Below are positions 7,549-16,005 of a DNA stretch of 17,444 nt, in pieces. Position numbers and translations under genes: made by a program. Position 1 is the first letter of the stretch; each line of letters starts with the position of its first letter. Source of the stretch: an uncultured Rickettsiales bacterium (GTDB taxonomy: Bacteria; Pseudomonadota; Alphaproteobacteria; Rickettsiales; Midichloriaceae); assembly GCA_937996615.1 (NCBI GenBank), contig CALKVD010000077.1, forward strand, positions 1 through 17,444, given 5' to 3'. Below the pieces are notes generated by a model, which worked only from the letters and a program-made list of their open reading frames with translations, had not been told where the DNA came from and searched no databases.

Positions 7549-8169
7549 ATGCTAACTAAGTCAATAAATTTTAACAAAGCAGAGTTTATTTATGGTGCGA
7601 CCCATTATCATAACTTGCCCGAATCCAAACTAGCTGAAGTTGCTTTTTGGGGCAGATCAAATTGTGGTAAATCTAGCATCATTAACGCCATTACTAGAAG
7701 GTCAAAATTAGTACGAACATCAAATTCACCTGGTGCTACTAAACAAATCAACTTATTTGCAATCGATAATCAATTGGTTTTTGCTGACATGCCAGGATAT
7801 GGTTATGCTAAAGCTTCTAAAGCTGAAATTAGTAGATGGCAAGAATTGGTTACGACATATCTTTTAAAGCGACCAAATCTTAAAATGATTTTTATTTTGA
7901 TTGATATCAGACGGCGTGTCATGCCTTTAGATCTTGAGGTGATGGAGCAGCTTAGTCACCATGGGTTGCTTTTTAATGTTATAGTAACTAAATGCGATAA
8001 ACTAAATTTAGTTGAAGCAGTGGTAGCAGTTGCGGCAATCAACGATATTTGTCAGCGATATGGTAGTTTTGCGGGGCATACCATTCAAACTAGCAGTGTG
8101 AAATTGACCGGTCTTGATGAAATCAAGGCTGTGATAAGCGAAATTTGTATTAGTAATCGTAGGAAATAA
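7549..8169 (+). CDS. engB: Ribosome biogenesis GTPase EngB (YsxC/YihA)
   Basis: Predicted essential TRAFAC GTPase involved in late assembly of the 50S subunit and linked to cell division. The 206-residue protein has all G motifs: G1 GRSNCGKSS (35-43), switch-I region with Thr64 in PGATKQINLF, G3 DMPGYGYA (80-87), G4 TKCDK (147-151) and G5 SSVKLTG (182-188). Cys39 replaces the usual Val in the P-loop GRSNVGKSS; this position is outside the invariant GK[ST] and should be tolerated. Length and end points are normal for the family. ATG start, 65 nt after corA, no Shine-Dalgarno. It is probably read with the corA transcript or from the AT-rich gap. Confidence 0.95.
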   Translation: MLTKSINFNKAEFIYGATHYHNLPESKLAEVAFWGRSNCGKSSIINAITRRSKLVRTSNSPGATKQINLFAIDNQLVFADMPGYGYAKASKAEISRWQELVTTYLLKRPNLKMIFILIDIRRRVMPLDLEVMEQLSHHGLLFNVIVTKCDKLNLVEAVVAVAAINDICQRYGSFAGHTIQTSSVKLTGLDEIKAVISEICISNRRK

Positions 8170-8309
8170 GTCCAGAACAAATTAATAATAAAGCTAATTT
8201 TAGGAAAAAAGGCCAATACAATCCAAGGTAGCAACAACGAAATTTATGCAAAAATCATATGGTTATTGAGTATATATTCTAATATTCAATATTTTTTATC
8301 AACTAGCTA

Positions 8310-8336
8310 TTGACATTAAAAAAATATTAATTTAAT
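8310..8336 (+). promoter_or_regulatory. Possible promoter of the symporter-kinase gene
   Basis: A perfect -35 hexamer TTGACA (8310-8315) is followed after 15 nt by TTTAAT (8331-8336), 5 of 6 for a -10 but with short spacing. Initiation near 8343 would give a leader of about 60 nt that contains the hairpin at 8350-8372. A second TATAAT at 8389-8394 lies too close to the start codon to be useful unless the leader is minimal. Tentative. Confidence 0.35.
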
Positions 8337-8349
8337 TAATCTGTTGTGA

Positions 8350-8372
8350 GCAAATTTGTACTAACAATTTGC
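8350..8372 (+). repeat. Leader hairpin upstream of the symporter-kinase
   Basis: GCAAATT (8350-8356) and AATTTGC (8366-8372) are 7-bp perfect arms around a 9-nt loop, in the presumed 5' leader. No T-run follows. It may be a leader structure or an operator dyad; nothing decides between them. Confidence 0.3.
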
Positions 8373-8405
8373 AATATTAATATAAAATTATAATTTTAAG
8401 GACTT

Positions 8406-11141
8406 ATGGCATATAATTGGGGGCATCTTGTTGATGCAATAGTGGTGATGGCCTATCTTTTTGGATGTCTGATAGTTGGGTTTTATAGAAGTAAGCAAAT
8501 CGGTAATATAAAGGAGTATGCGTTGGGAAGGGGTAGCATATCGATCTTTACATTGGTTTGTGCATTTTTTGCCACACACGTTGGTGCAGGCGTCACAATG
8601 GGAACAGTTGAAAAAGTGTACACCATGGGCGCTATTTTTATCATTGCGCAATTATTCACGCCGCTTGCGTGGTTCATTGGTGCGATGATTTATGCACCGG
8701 CGATCACAAAGTTCAAAGGGTGCCTAGGTTTAGGTCATATAATGGAAAAATTGTATGGAGTTAGTGGTAAGCACGTTGCAAATTTTGTCAATGTCCTAGG
8801 TGGTATTGGTACAATTGCAGCCCAGATTATGGCTATGGGGTTTTTGGTGGAATATTTCTTCCATATCGATAAGCTTTATGGGGTTATCTTAGGCTGTACA
8901 GTAATGACTTCCTATTCAGCTTTTGGTGGAGTTCGTGCTGTGATTATGACAGAAGTATTGCAATTTATTATATTCTACTTTGGTATCCCACTTGGATGTT
9001 TATTTGTGTTACATGAAGTCCAAACTAGTTTTGATGGAGGAATTGTTGCTGCTTACAACACCTTGCCTTCTTCCTATACATCGATTGAATGGAGTGGCTA
9101 TAATATATCTTTTTTCTTAGGGTTGGTTTTGTTCTCGATTGTTTCTGCAGGAGGGGCATCAGGATCTGCATTTGCACAAAGGTTCTTAATTGCTGGGACG
9201 CCTCGCAAATTATATCGGAGTATGATGATCACTGGAATAATAACCTTGCCTTTCGTAATATTTCTTTGCGCTATTGGTGTATTGATCAAAATCAAGGCGC
9301 CATCAATAGACTCTAATCAAGCGTTTTTATATTTTGTAGGTGAATATATGCCTATTGGTTTGAAAGGAGTTATAGTTGCTGGGCTTTTAGCAATTATGAT
9401 GTCGACAGCGGATTCTTGGATGAACAGTAGTAGCATTATTGTGAGTAATGAAATTGTTAGACGTTTCTATCCAAATATGTCAGATAAAACTGAGTTATCG
9501 ATTGCTCGAATCACAACTGTAATCTTTGCAGCTCTATCGGCAGTTCTAGCTATGTGGGCTGGAAGTATTATGCAACTAATATGGTTAGTCGATAGTTTTT
9601 GGATCCCACTTTTGAGCATACCAGTAGCGATAGGATTCATGGGGTTCAGAACCAACAATCTTTCTTTTATCATCGGATCAGTTGGGGCAATTTCGTTCAC
9701 ATGTTTTGGAGCTTCACTAACCGATTGGGAATTCACTCCAGCTAGTATGTTGGTGGGTATGGTTGGTAACGTCACAGGTCTGTTTGGGGCTCACTACTGG
9801 CAGAAGATGCGGGGGGTTGTGATGCCAGTGGATGCAGATGAAATTTATAAAAAAAAAGTTAGTATAAAGCAAAGAATTGCTCAAACTGCAGAAATTGTAA
9901 AAAAAAATTTAATTAAAAGCATTGCCGAAGCAATTCCTAATTCCTCTCTTTATATTTTGGGGATTTTTGCTGCTTCATATAGCATCTTGTCATATATGGT
10001 TGCTTCTTTTGTTAGCAAAATAAGCTTAATTGAAAAAATATCTTTGTATTTACAAACTCCTTGCTACATTTTAGCATTTATTTTACTTTTTAGAGAAGTT
10101 TTGAATAATCATAGGCAAACTAATGCCTTTTTTAGAAATAGCTATAATTTATTACTTTTTCTATGCTTAAGCTTTGCCCCAGTATATTTGATGTTTATCA
10201 GTGATTATTCTTACTATTATGTGATCTCATACATAGTATCGATACTGATAGTTTATTTACTGACTGATTTCAGCAAAATGGTGGTGTTTAATGTGGTTGG
10301 GATATTGACTGGGTTATTGGCCCATATGATGACTCCGTTAAATATTTCCTCAAACCTTTTGGGCGAAACTGTCGGAAAAAATATGCAAATTGTTGGGTAT
10401 ACATGTTATTTTTTAACAATGATAGCATTTTGGTTTGAAAGATGGCGAGATAGAAAACAGCAGGAAAAAATAGCCTATAGAACTTTCTATAGTGGGTCGC
10501 TAGCTCACGAGCTTCGAAGTCCACTTGCTACAACCCAGATGATAAGCGGGATGTTAAATGACGTTCTAAACGGTAATAAATTAAATGATATAGATCTGGA
10601 GGTAATGCGTCAAGCAACCAAAAAACTCGAACGTACAAGTATAGATGGATTAACTTCGATAGACAGTATTTTAAATGTTATGCGGGATGAAAACAGCGTT
10701 CCTTCAGATATTGCAAAATATAGTATCAGTAATGTTATAATGGAAGCAATAGATCGTTGCCATTTGCCTTCAGCAGTAAAAATTGAGGTAAGTAATAAAA
10801 ATGATTTTGCTTTTGTTGGTTCAGCTAATGTGATGGTTCATGTTATAATGAATTTGCTTTTGAATAGTGTGAAACATGGCAAAAGTACTTTAATCGAAAT
10901 ATGGAGCGAGCCTGATAATTCATTGCATTTACGAGATAATGGCAAAGGAATTCCGGTTGAAATCATCGACCAGATCTTCGAAGATTTTTATACTACAGAT
11001 ATAAAAAATGGTTCTGGTATAGGTTTAGCTTTTTGTAAAAAAGTTATGGAAAATGTTGGAGGAGCGATAAGCTTCAAAGCGGTAAAGCCTTCTGGTGCCT
11101 ATTTTACTTTATATTTTCCTAAAAATCCTAATATTTCCTGA
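8406..11141 (+). CDS. Na+/solute symporter-histidine kinase fusion
   Basis: A 911-residue hybrid of a transporter and a sensor kinase. Residues 1 to about 465 are a sodium:solute symporter (SSS/PutP-like) domain with about 13 membrane helices; MSTADSWMNSSS (332-343) carries the Ser-Thr pair expected at the Na2 sodium site. A basic linker (about 480-505) leads to a second membrane block of six predicted helices (514-534, 545-563, 580-598, 603-619, 625-643, 660-676). The kinase core follows: SLAHELRSPLATT with phosphoacceptor His701, N-box Asn820 in MNLLLNSVKHG, G1 DNGKGI (844-849) and G2 GSGIGL (869-874). There is no PAS, STAC or receiver domain, unlike CbrA. AAGGA at 8398-8402 is one of the few Shine-Dalgarno-like sites here. 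It probably senses, or links signalling to, a transported solute; the ligand and partner regulator are unknown. No regulator gene is adjacent. Confidence 0.88.
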   Translation: MAYNWGHLVDAIVVMAYLFGCLIVGFYRSKQIGNIKEYALGRGSISIFTLVCAFFATHVGAGVTMGTVEKVYTMGAIFIIAQLFTPLAWFIGAMIYAPAITKFKGCLGLGHIMEKLYGVSGKHVANFVNVLGGIGTIAAQIMAMGFLVEYFFHIDKLYGVILGCTVMTSYSAFGGVRAVIMTEVLQFIIFYFGIPLGCLFVLHEVQTSFDGGIVAAYNTLPSSYTSIEWSGYNISFFLGLVLFSIVSAGGASGSAFAQRFLIAGTPRKLYRSMMITGIITLPFVIFLCAIGVLIKIKAPSIDSNQAFLYFVGEYMPIGLKGVIVAGLLAIMMSTADSWMNSSSIIVSNEIVRRFYPNMSDKTELSIARITTVIFAALSAVLAMWAGSIMQLIWLVDSFWIPLLSIPVAIGFMGFRTNNLSFIIGSVGAISFTCFGASLTDWEFTPASMLVGMVGNVTGLFGAHYWQKMRGVVMPVDADEIYKKKVSIKQRIAQTAEIVKKNLIKSIAEAIPNSSLYILGIFAASYSILSYMVASFVSKISLIEKISLYLQTPCYILAFILLFREVLNNHRQTNAFFRNSYNLLLFLCLSFAPVYLMFISDYSYYYVISYIVSILIVYLLTDFSKMVVFNVVGILTGLLAHMMTPLNISSNLLGETVGKNMQIVGYTCYFLTMIAFWFERWRDRKQQEKIAYRTFYSGSLAHELRSPLATTQMISGMLNDVLNGNKLNDIDLEVMRQATKKLERTSIDGLTSIDSILNVMRDENSVPSDIAKYSISNVIMEAIDRCHLPSAVKIEVSNKNDFAFVGSANVMVHVIMNLLLNSVKHGKSTLIEIWSEPDNSLHLRDNGKGIPVEIIDQIFEDFYTTDIKNGSGIGLAFCKKVMENVGGAISFKAVKPSGAYFTLYFPKNPNIS

Positions 11142-11204
11142 TAGAAATTAGTTATTTTTATAAAATGCTATCCCAATACTCTGATTGGTAGCAAAAGTTT
11201 TGAC

Positions 11205-11234
11205 TTGCATAGCGATTTATAAATAAGTTATATA
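11205..11234 (+). promoter_or_regulatory. Possible uvrA promoter
   Basis: TTGCAT (11205-11210) and TATATA (11229-11234) are 18 nt apart, placing a start near 11241 and a leader of about 30 nt before the uvrA ATG at 11271. Matches are moderate in AT-rich DNA. No alphaproteobacterial SOS box (GTTC-N7-GTTC) is visible in the 100-nt gap, so LexA control is not supported. Confidence 0.28.
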
Positions 11235-11270
11235 TACTTATGGTTGTTATCAATTTTTATGGATTATATT

Positions 11271-14123
11271 ATGAAAACTATCTGTATCAGGGGAGCAAAA
11301 GAACACAATCTCAAAAATATTGACGTTGATATCCCAAAAGATAGCGTAGTTGTTATTACTGGAGTTAGTGGCTCTGGGAAATCTTCCCTAGCTTTTGATA
11401 CGATTTATGCTGAAGGTCAGCGAAGATATACTGAAAGTTTATCAGCATATGCAAGGCAATTTTTGGAGTTAATGCAAAAGCCTGATGTTGAACTGATCGA
11501 AGGTCTGTCGCCATCCATTTCGATAGAACAAAAAAGCGTTTCAACCAATCCTAGATCAACGGTTGGTACTGTGACCGAAATCTACGACCATTTGCGATTG
11601 CTTTTTGCAAGGATTGGAGTTCCCTATTCGCCAGTTACCGGTTTGCCGATTGAAAGCCAGACGGTTCAGGAGATGGTTGATCGAATTCTCCAGATGCCAG
11701 CAAAAACCAAGATATATATAATTTCACCAATAATCCAAGGGAAAAAAGGTGAATATAAAAAAGAATTACAAAATTTGCAGAAACAAGGTTTTCAAAGAGT
11801 TTTTGTCGACGGTGTTCTATATAAAATTGATGAAATACCGAATCTAGATAAAAATAAAAAACACACGATTGAAGTAGTTATTGATAGAGTAGCAATTGCT
11901 GCTGATTTGCAAACCTCGTTATCTGATAGTATTGAAACGGGATTAAATTTATCGAATGGGGTGATCCATATCCAAGAATTGGCAACAGAAAAACGAACTA
12001 TTTTTTCTTCACTTTTTTCATGTCCAGTTTCTGGATTTTCGATTGATAAAATTGAACCAAGGTTATTCTCATTCAACAGTCCGTTTGGAGCTTGCGCATC
12101 ATGTGACGGGTTGGGGGAGCGAATTATCTTTGATTCGAATCTTGTTGTGCCAGATCAAAAGAAAAGCATTCGAGAAGGAGCGATTATACCTTGGAGTGGC
12201 GCTTTTGGTTTTTATTATTTGCAAGTTCTGGATGCTGTATTGGAGCATTATGGTGTTTCGCCTTTGACTCCATTTGTTAAAATTCCTCAAAACATTCAGA
12301 ATATTATTTTATATGGTTCTGGTGATGTTAATATAAAAATGAAAATACGCGATCAATCTAATACCTATAATTCTAATCGACCATTTGAAGGTGTTATTAA
12401 ATCATTAGAGCGTAAATATAAAGAAGCTGATAATGAAAGAAAAAGAGCTGAGTTAGCCAAATACCAACGGGTCACAGCCTGTGAATCCTGTGCGGGATAC
12501 CGGGTTAGTGAAAAAGCTATGTGTGTCAAAATAAACCAGCTGCATATTGGCGAAGTAGCTGATATGACTGTGAATGATGCTTTAGATTGGTTTGCTAAAT
12601 TGGACCATACCCTAAAGCCACAGCAGTTGTTAATCGCCAAACGTATCTTGAAAGAAATCCAAAGTCGTCTCAAGTTTTTACAAAATGTTGGCTTAGAATA
12701 CATTACTTTATCTCGCGCCTCTCGAACCCTATCTGGGGGAGAAAGTCAACGAATCAGACTTGCGTCGCAGCTTGGTTCTCGCCTAACTGGCGTGACTTAT
12801 GTTCTGGACGAACCATCAATAGGATTGCATCAGCGAGATAATGATAAATTAATTGAAACGATTAAAGAGCTGAAAAATTTGGGTAATAGTATTATTGTTG
12901 TCGAACATGATGAAGATTTTATTCGCGCTGCAGACCATATCATAGACATGGGATTGGGTGCTGGGATTCACGGCGGCGAAGTCATCGCAGAAGGTTCGGT
13001 TGCTGATATTATCAAAAGCACTAGAAGCATTACTGGCGATTATCTTGCTGGACGAAAAAAAATTGCCGTACCAATAAAGAGAAGAAAAGTTGATTTATCT
13101 CGTTCAATCAAAATTTTAAATGCGCGGGAACATAATCTAAAAAATGTTACGGTTGATTTTCCTCTCGGAGTTTTGACTTGCGTCACTGGAGTTTCTGGTA
13201 GTGGCAAATCCACTTTGGTAATCGAAACTTTATATAATAAGTTAGCTCAACATTTCGGTAATTCAAATGAACAAGTTGGATTATGCGATGAAATCAAGGG
13301 TCTTGAGCAAATAGATAAAATCATCGACATAGACCAAAAACCAATTGGGAGAACAATTAGATCAAATCCTGCAACTTATATTGGTGTTTTTGATTCAATC
13401 CGCGATTGGTTTGCAAAACTCCCCGAAGCAATGGCTAGGGGGTATGGTGCGGGCCGGTTTTCTTTTAACGTCAAAGGTGGTAGGTGTGAAGCTTGTACTG
13501 GTGACGGAGAAATTAAAATAGAGATGCATTTTTTGCCTGATGTTTATGTTAAATGTGAAAAATGTTCTGGAGCGAGATATTCCAGGGAAACTCTTGAAGT
13601 AAAATATAAAAATAAATCGATCGCTGATGTTTTAGAAATGACAGTTGAAGAAGCTGTAGATTTATTTGGGAGCATACCGTTAATCAAAAATAAACTCGAT
13701 ACTCTCCTTCGGGTTGGACTTGGATATATTCATTTGGGACAAAAAGCCACAACCTTATCTGGTGGAGAAGCCCAGCGAGTTAAATTAGCCAAAGAATTAT
13801 CAAAAAGATCAACCGGCAAAACCTTATATATTTTGGATGAACCAACAACTGGTTTGAGCTTTTCTGATATCCAAAAGTTGCTTGAAGTCATTCATGCAAT
13901 CGTTGATCAGGGTAACACTGCAATTATTATTGAACACAACCTAGACGTGATTAAGACTGCTGATTGGCTAATAGATTTAGGGCCAGAAGGTGGAGAAAAA
14001 GGTGGAGGTATCATTGCGGTTGGTACGCCAGAAGATGTGGTAGCAAAATGTAAAACTTATACTGCTGAGTATTTAGCGCCGCTTTTATCTAAAGCTAAAA
14101 TAAAAAACAAATCTATTAAATGA
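11271..14123 (+). CDS. uvrA: Excinuclease ABC subunit A
   Basis: Damage-recognition ATPase of nucleotide excision repair; a UvrA dimer loads UvrB on damaged DNA. The 950-residue product has two ABC modules. First: Walker A GVSGSGKSS (31-39), LSGGESQRIRLASQLG (487-502), Walker B VLDEPSIGL (511-519). Second: GVSGSGKST (640-648), LSGGEAQRVKLAKEL (829-843), ILDEPTTGL (854-862). The C-terminal zinc site is complete (Cys739, 742, 762, 765). The first site reads CPVS (251-254) with Cys275 and Cys278, so one of four cysteines is Ser; this CPVSG form is, from memory, usual in alphaproteobacteria. TTGLSF (859-864) has Ser where TTGLHF is usual. The ATG at 11271 is chosen because MKTICIRGAKEHNLKNI aligns with other UvrA N-termini; a TTG at 11244 and an ATG at 11259 are upstream in frame. 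Confidence 0.97.
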   Translation: MKTICIRGAKEHNLKNIDVDIPKDSVVVITGVSGSGKSSLAFDTIYAEGQRRYTESLSAYARQFLELMQKPDVELIEGLSPSISIEQKSVSTNPRSTVGTVTEIYDHLRLLFARIGVPYSPVTGLPIESQTVQEMVDRILQMPAKTKIYIISPIIQGKKGEYKKELQNLQKQGFQRVFVDGVLYKIDEIPNLDKNKKHTIEVVIDRVAIAADLQTSLSDSIETGLNLSNGVIHIQELATEKRTIFSSLFSCPVSGFSIDKIEPRLFSFNSPFGACASCDGLGERIIFDSNLVVPDQKKSIREGAIIPWSGAFGFYYLQVLDAVLEHYGVSPLTPFVKIPQNIQNIILYGSGDVNIKMKIRDQSNTYNSNRPFEGVIKSLERKYKEADNERKRAELAKYQRVTACESCAGYRVSEKAMCVKINQLHIGEVADMTVNDALDWFAKLDHTLKPQQLLIAKRILKEIQSRLKFLQNVGLEYITLSRASRTLSGGESQRIRLASQLGSRLTGVTYVLDEPSIGLHQRDNDKLIETIKELKNLGNSIIVVEHDEDFIRAADHIIDMGLGAGIHGGEVIAEGSVADIIKSTRSITGDYLAGRKKIAVPIKRRKVDLSRSIKILNAREHNLKNVTVDFPLGVLTCVTGVSGSGKSTLVIETLYNKLAQHFGNSNEQVGLCDEIKGLEQIDKIIDIDQKPIGRTIRSNPATYIGVFDSIRDWFAKLPEAMARGYGAGRFSFNVKGGRCEACTGDGEIKIEMHFLPDVYVKCEKCSGARYSRETLEVKYKNKSIADVLEMTVEEAVDLFGSIPLIKNKLDTLLRVGLGYIHLGQKATTLSGGEAQRVKLAKELSKRSTGKTLYILDEPTTGLSFSDIQKLLEVIHAIVDQGNTAIIIEHNLDVIKTADWLIDLGPEGGEKGGGIIAVGTPEDVVAKCKTYTAEYLAPLLSKAKIKNKSIK

Positions 14124-14141
14124 CTAGCGATGAATCTTAAT

Positions 14142-14173
14142 AAAAAAAATGGAGAATTAATTACTCTTTTTAA
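14142..14173 (+). terminator. Weak candidate terminator after uvrA
   Basis: An interrupted hairpin is possible: a run of A, then GAG and AATT pairing with AATT, CTC and TTTTT, so the 3' arm ends in a T-run. The stem has few G-C pairs and internal mismatches. It lies about 20 nt after the uvrA stop and before dapE. Position and T-run fit a terminator; stability is poor. Confidence 0.28.
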
Positions 14174-14231
14174 ATAACCAATCTATGATTTTTCTATTCC
14201 CTAATTCATCTCATAATTCAAAATAAAATCT

Positions 14232-15455
14232 ATGTTCGATCTATCTCTTCTAACTAAACTATTACAAGCTCAAAGCATCACTCCAAATGATGATGGGGCA
14301 ATTAGTATCTTAGCTGATCATCTCAAAAAGATGGGTTTTATTTGCCATCTAGTTGAGTTTGGTGATCAAGATATCAGTGACTTTTCTGGAAAAAATAGTT
14401 CTAATCAGTTTGATGATTATGATATCCAAAAAGTTAAAATTAAAAATCTTTATGCTAGATTTGGAACAAAGGGTAAAAATCTTTGTTTTGCTGGTCATAC
14501 TGACGTTGTCCCTACTGGCCCCTTGGCGTTATGGAAGCATGATCCATTTGCTGGAGTTGTAGACTCTGGGGTGATTTATGGACGCGGGGTTGTTGATATG
14601 AAGGGTGCAATTGCAGCATTTGTAGCTGCTGTTGAAAAATTCTTAAACTATCAAAACAATAATGAAACTAATATTAATAATTTCGAGCATTCATTGAGTT
14701 TTTTAATTACTGGTGATGAAGAAGGTGTTGGGATTAATGGTACAGCTAAGATGTTAGAATGGCTTCAAAAAAAAGGAGAGGTTATAGATGCTTGTATTGT
14801 CGGAGAGCCGGTTAGCGAGCAACAGATAGGTGATACTGTCAAAGTTGGAGCAAGAGGAAGTGCAACTTTTGCTTTAGAAGTTGTTGGTAAACAGGGACAT
14901 GTCGCCTATCATCATTTAGCGAATAATCCTGCAACAACTCTAGCAAAAATTCTGCATTTGTTGAAGATGCATGAATTAGATCAAGGTAATCAAGATTTTA
15001 TTCCTTCTAATATGGAAATAACCATGATTAATTCTGATAGTGGGGCTGAAAATGTTATCCCGATGTTAGCCAAAGCTATGTTCAACATTCGTTATGGTGA
15101 TATGCATACTGCTGATAGCCTCTATCATAAATTTTCTGAACTGATTCAAGAGTCGCATCATAATCTAGATTATACCTTAAAATATTGGAGTTCTGGGAAT
15201 GCATTTATTAGTAGAAATAATACTGAACTAAGAAAAATTGTGGGTAATGCTATTGTTGCGGTAACGGGAAAAATGCCAAGTTTTAATTGTTCTGGTGGTA
15301 CTTCTGATGCTCGTTTTATTTATCAGTATTGTCCCGTGTTAGAAATTGGAATGTTGAGTAATACTGCCCATAAAGTCAATGAAAATGCTGAAATTCAAGA
15401 TTTAAAGACATTGAGTGCGATTTATGCTTTAATTCTGCAAAATTTTTTCTTTTAA
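14232..15455 (+). CDS. dapE: Succinyl-diaminopimelate desuccinylase
   Basis: Predicted di-zinc M20-family enzyme that hydrolyses N-succinyl-LL-diaminopimelate to LL-diaminopimelate and succinate, feeding meso-DAP for peptidoglycan and lysine. All metal and catalytic residues are visible: His89 and Asp91 in FAGHTDVVP, bridging Asp122 in GRGVVDMKGA, general base Glu163 and metal ligand Glu164 in GDEEG, Glu192 in VGEPVS, and His380 in NTAHKVNE. The dimerisation-lid stretch GARGSATFALEVVGKQGHVAYHH (207-229) carries His223. The protein has 407 residues against about 375-380 usually; the excess is a polar insert around 46-68 (SDFSGKNSSNQFDDYD) and an Asn-rich loop at 140-151. The C-terminal region resembles rickettsial DapE. 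ATG start, no Shine-Dalgarno, 108 nt after uvrA. Confidence 0.95.
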   Translation: MFDLSLLTKLLQAQSITPNDDGAISILADHLKKMGFICHLVEFGDQDISDFSGKNSSNQFDDYDIQKVKIKNLYARFGTKGKNLCFAGHTDVVPTGPLALWKHDPFAGVVDSGVIYGRGVVDMKGAIAAFVAAVEKFLNYQNNNETNINNFEHSLSFLITGDEEGVGINGTAKMLEWLQKKGEVIDACIVGEPVSEQQIGDTVKVGARGSATFALEVVGKQGHVAYHHLANNPATTLAKILHLLKMHELDQGNQDFIPSNMEITMINSDSGAENVIPMLAKAMFNIRYGDMHTADSLYHKFSELIQESHHNLDYTLKYWSSGNAFISRNNTELRKIVGNAIVAVTGKMPSFNCSGGTSDARFIYQYCPVLEIGMLSNTAHKVNENAEIQDLKTLSAIYALILQNFFF

Positions 15456-15749
15456 CTTGTATTTTCTGGTTTTTATCTGAGTTTTGGGCTTGATTTTATT
15501 GCAAAATAAGCTTAGAATCTGGTTTTTATGCCAGAAAAAATGCCTTACTGAGTTTAAATTATGCAAGATGTTTTATGCTTTGAGTGTTTATACTAGAGCT
15601 AATCTATTCGGATCTCTGAAGTTGCTTTGTCGATAATTTTCTAATATATCCATTCTATCTATAGCAAATTAAGTTTAGGCTTGTATATCAGTATTCGATT
15701 AGAATATTTGTGTTACTATATTAATATTTTTAGAAACGGTAGTAATTAT

Positions 15750-15913
15750 ACAGCTTGGTGCTGTTGCGAGACAGAAATTTTCGAAAATGTCGCTGCTCAA
15801 AATATCCCGCCCTTAAATCCTCATGTACGTCAGAGTGTACTGACCGGTTTTTGGGGCACACAGGGCATTTTCTAAAACCTCTACTAACTTCCGTCTCTTG
15901 CAATAGCCCCCAA
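15750..15913. repeat. Nested palindromic element (MITE-like or structured RNA)
   Basis: Four helices nest around one centre. The outer arms GCTGTTGCGAGACAGAA (15760-15776) and TTCCGTCTCTTGCAATAGC (15889-15907) pair with a 2-nt bulge and few mismatches. Inside lie GAAAAT/ATTTTC (15783-15788, 15867-15872), GCCCT/AGGGC (15809-15813, 15862-15866) and GTCAG/CTGAC (15829-15833, 15840-15844) with a 6-nt loop. A local hairpin ACAGC/GCTGT (15750-15754, 15760-15764) would compete with the outer arm. By hand count G+C over 15755-15913 is about 46%, clearly above the flanks. The layout fits a miniature inverted-repeat element, perhaps derived from an insertion sequence, or an RNA gene. No target-site duplication was found. 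On the minus strand a weak TTGGAG-N17-TAATCT (15955-15927) lies just outside the right end. Confidence 0.55.
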
Positions 15914-15975
15914 CTAAAGATTCTAGAGATTATTAATTCTAGAGACAAACTCCAACCTAATTTACTATGGTTAAT

Positions 15976-16005
15976 CAAAAATAATCTGCTAAAAAATAAT
16001 CTGCT
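15976..16005. repeat. Two-copy 15-nt tandem repeat
   Basis: Two adjacent 15-nt units, each essentially AAAAATAATCTGCT plus one flanking base, lie about 40 nt beyond the stop codon of the minus-strand RNase-like gene. The copies are identical except for the first base. It looks like a slippage duplication; a function is not evident. Confidence 0.5.

Noticed and set aside
9467..9775. 102-codon minus-strand frame inside the symporter-kinase gene
   Set aside because: Shadow of the membrane-domain coding sequence; no independent start signal or domain.
11244..11270. TTG at 11244 or ATG at 11259 as the uvrA start
   Set aside because: The conserved UvrA N-terminus begins at MKTICIRGAKEHNL, so the ATG at 11271 gives the normal length; the upstream residues match nothing.
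11521..12126. Possible UvrA inactivation through loss of a zinc cysteine
   Set aside because: The CPVSG variant is, to my knowledge, common in alphaproteobacterial UvrA, and the C-terminal zinc site and both ATPase sites are intact.
12365..12703. 112-codon open frame on the minus strand inside uvrA
   Set aside because: Antisense to a clear UvrA coding region, low-complexity cysteine-rich translation and no homology seen.
15518..15535. TCTGG/CCAGA hairpin as a dapE terminator
   Set aside because: Only 5 bp and followed by an A-run rather than a T-run on the plus strand.
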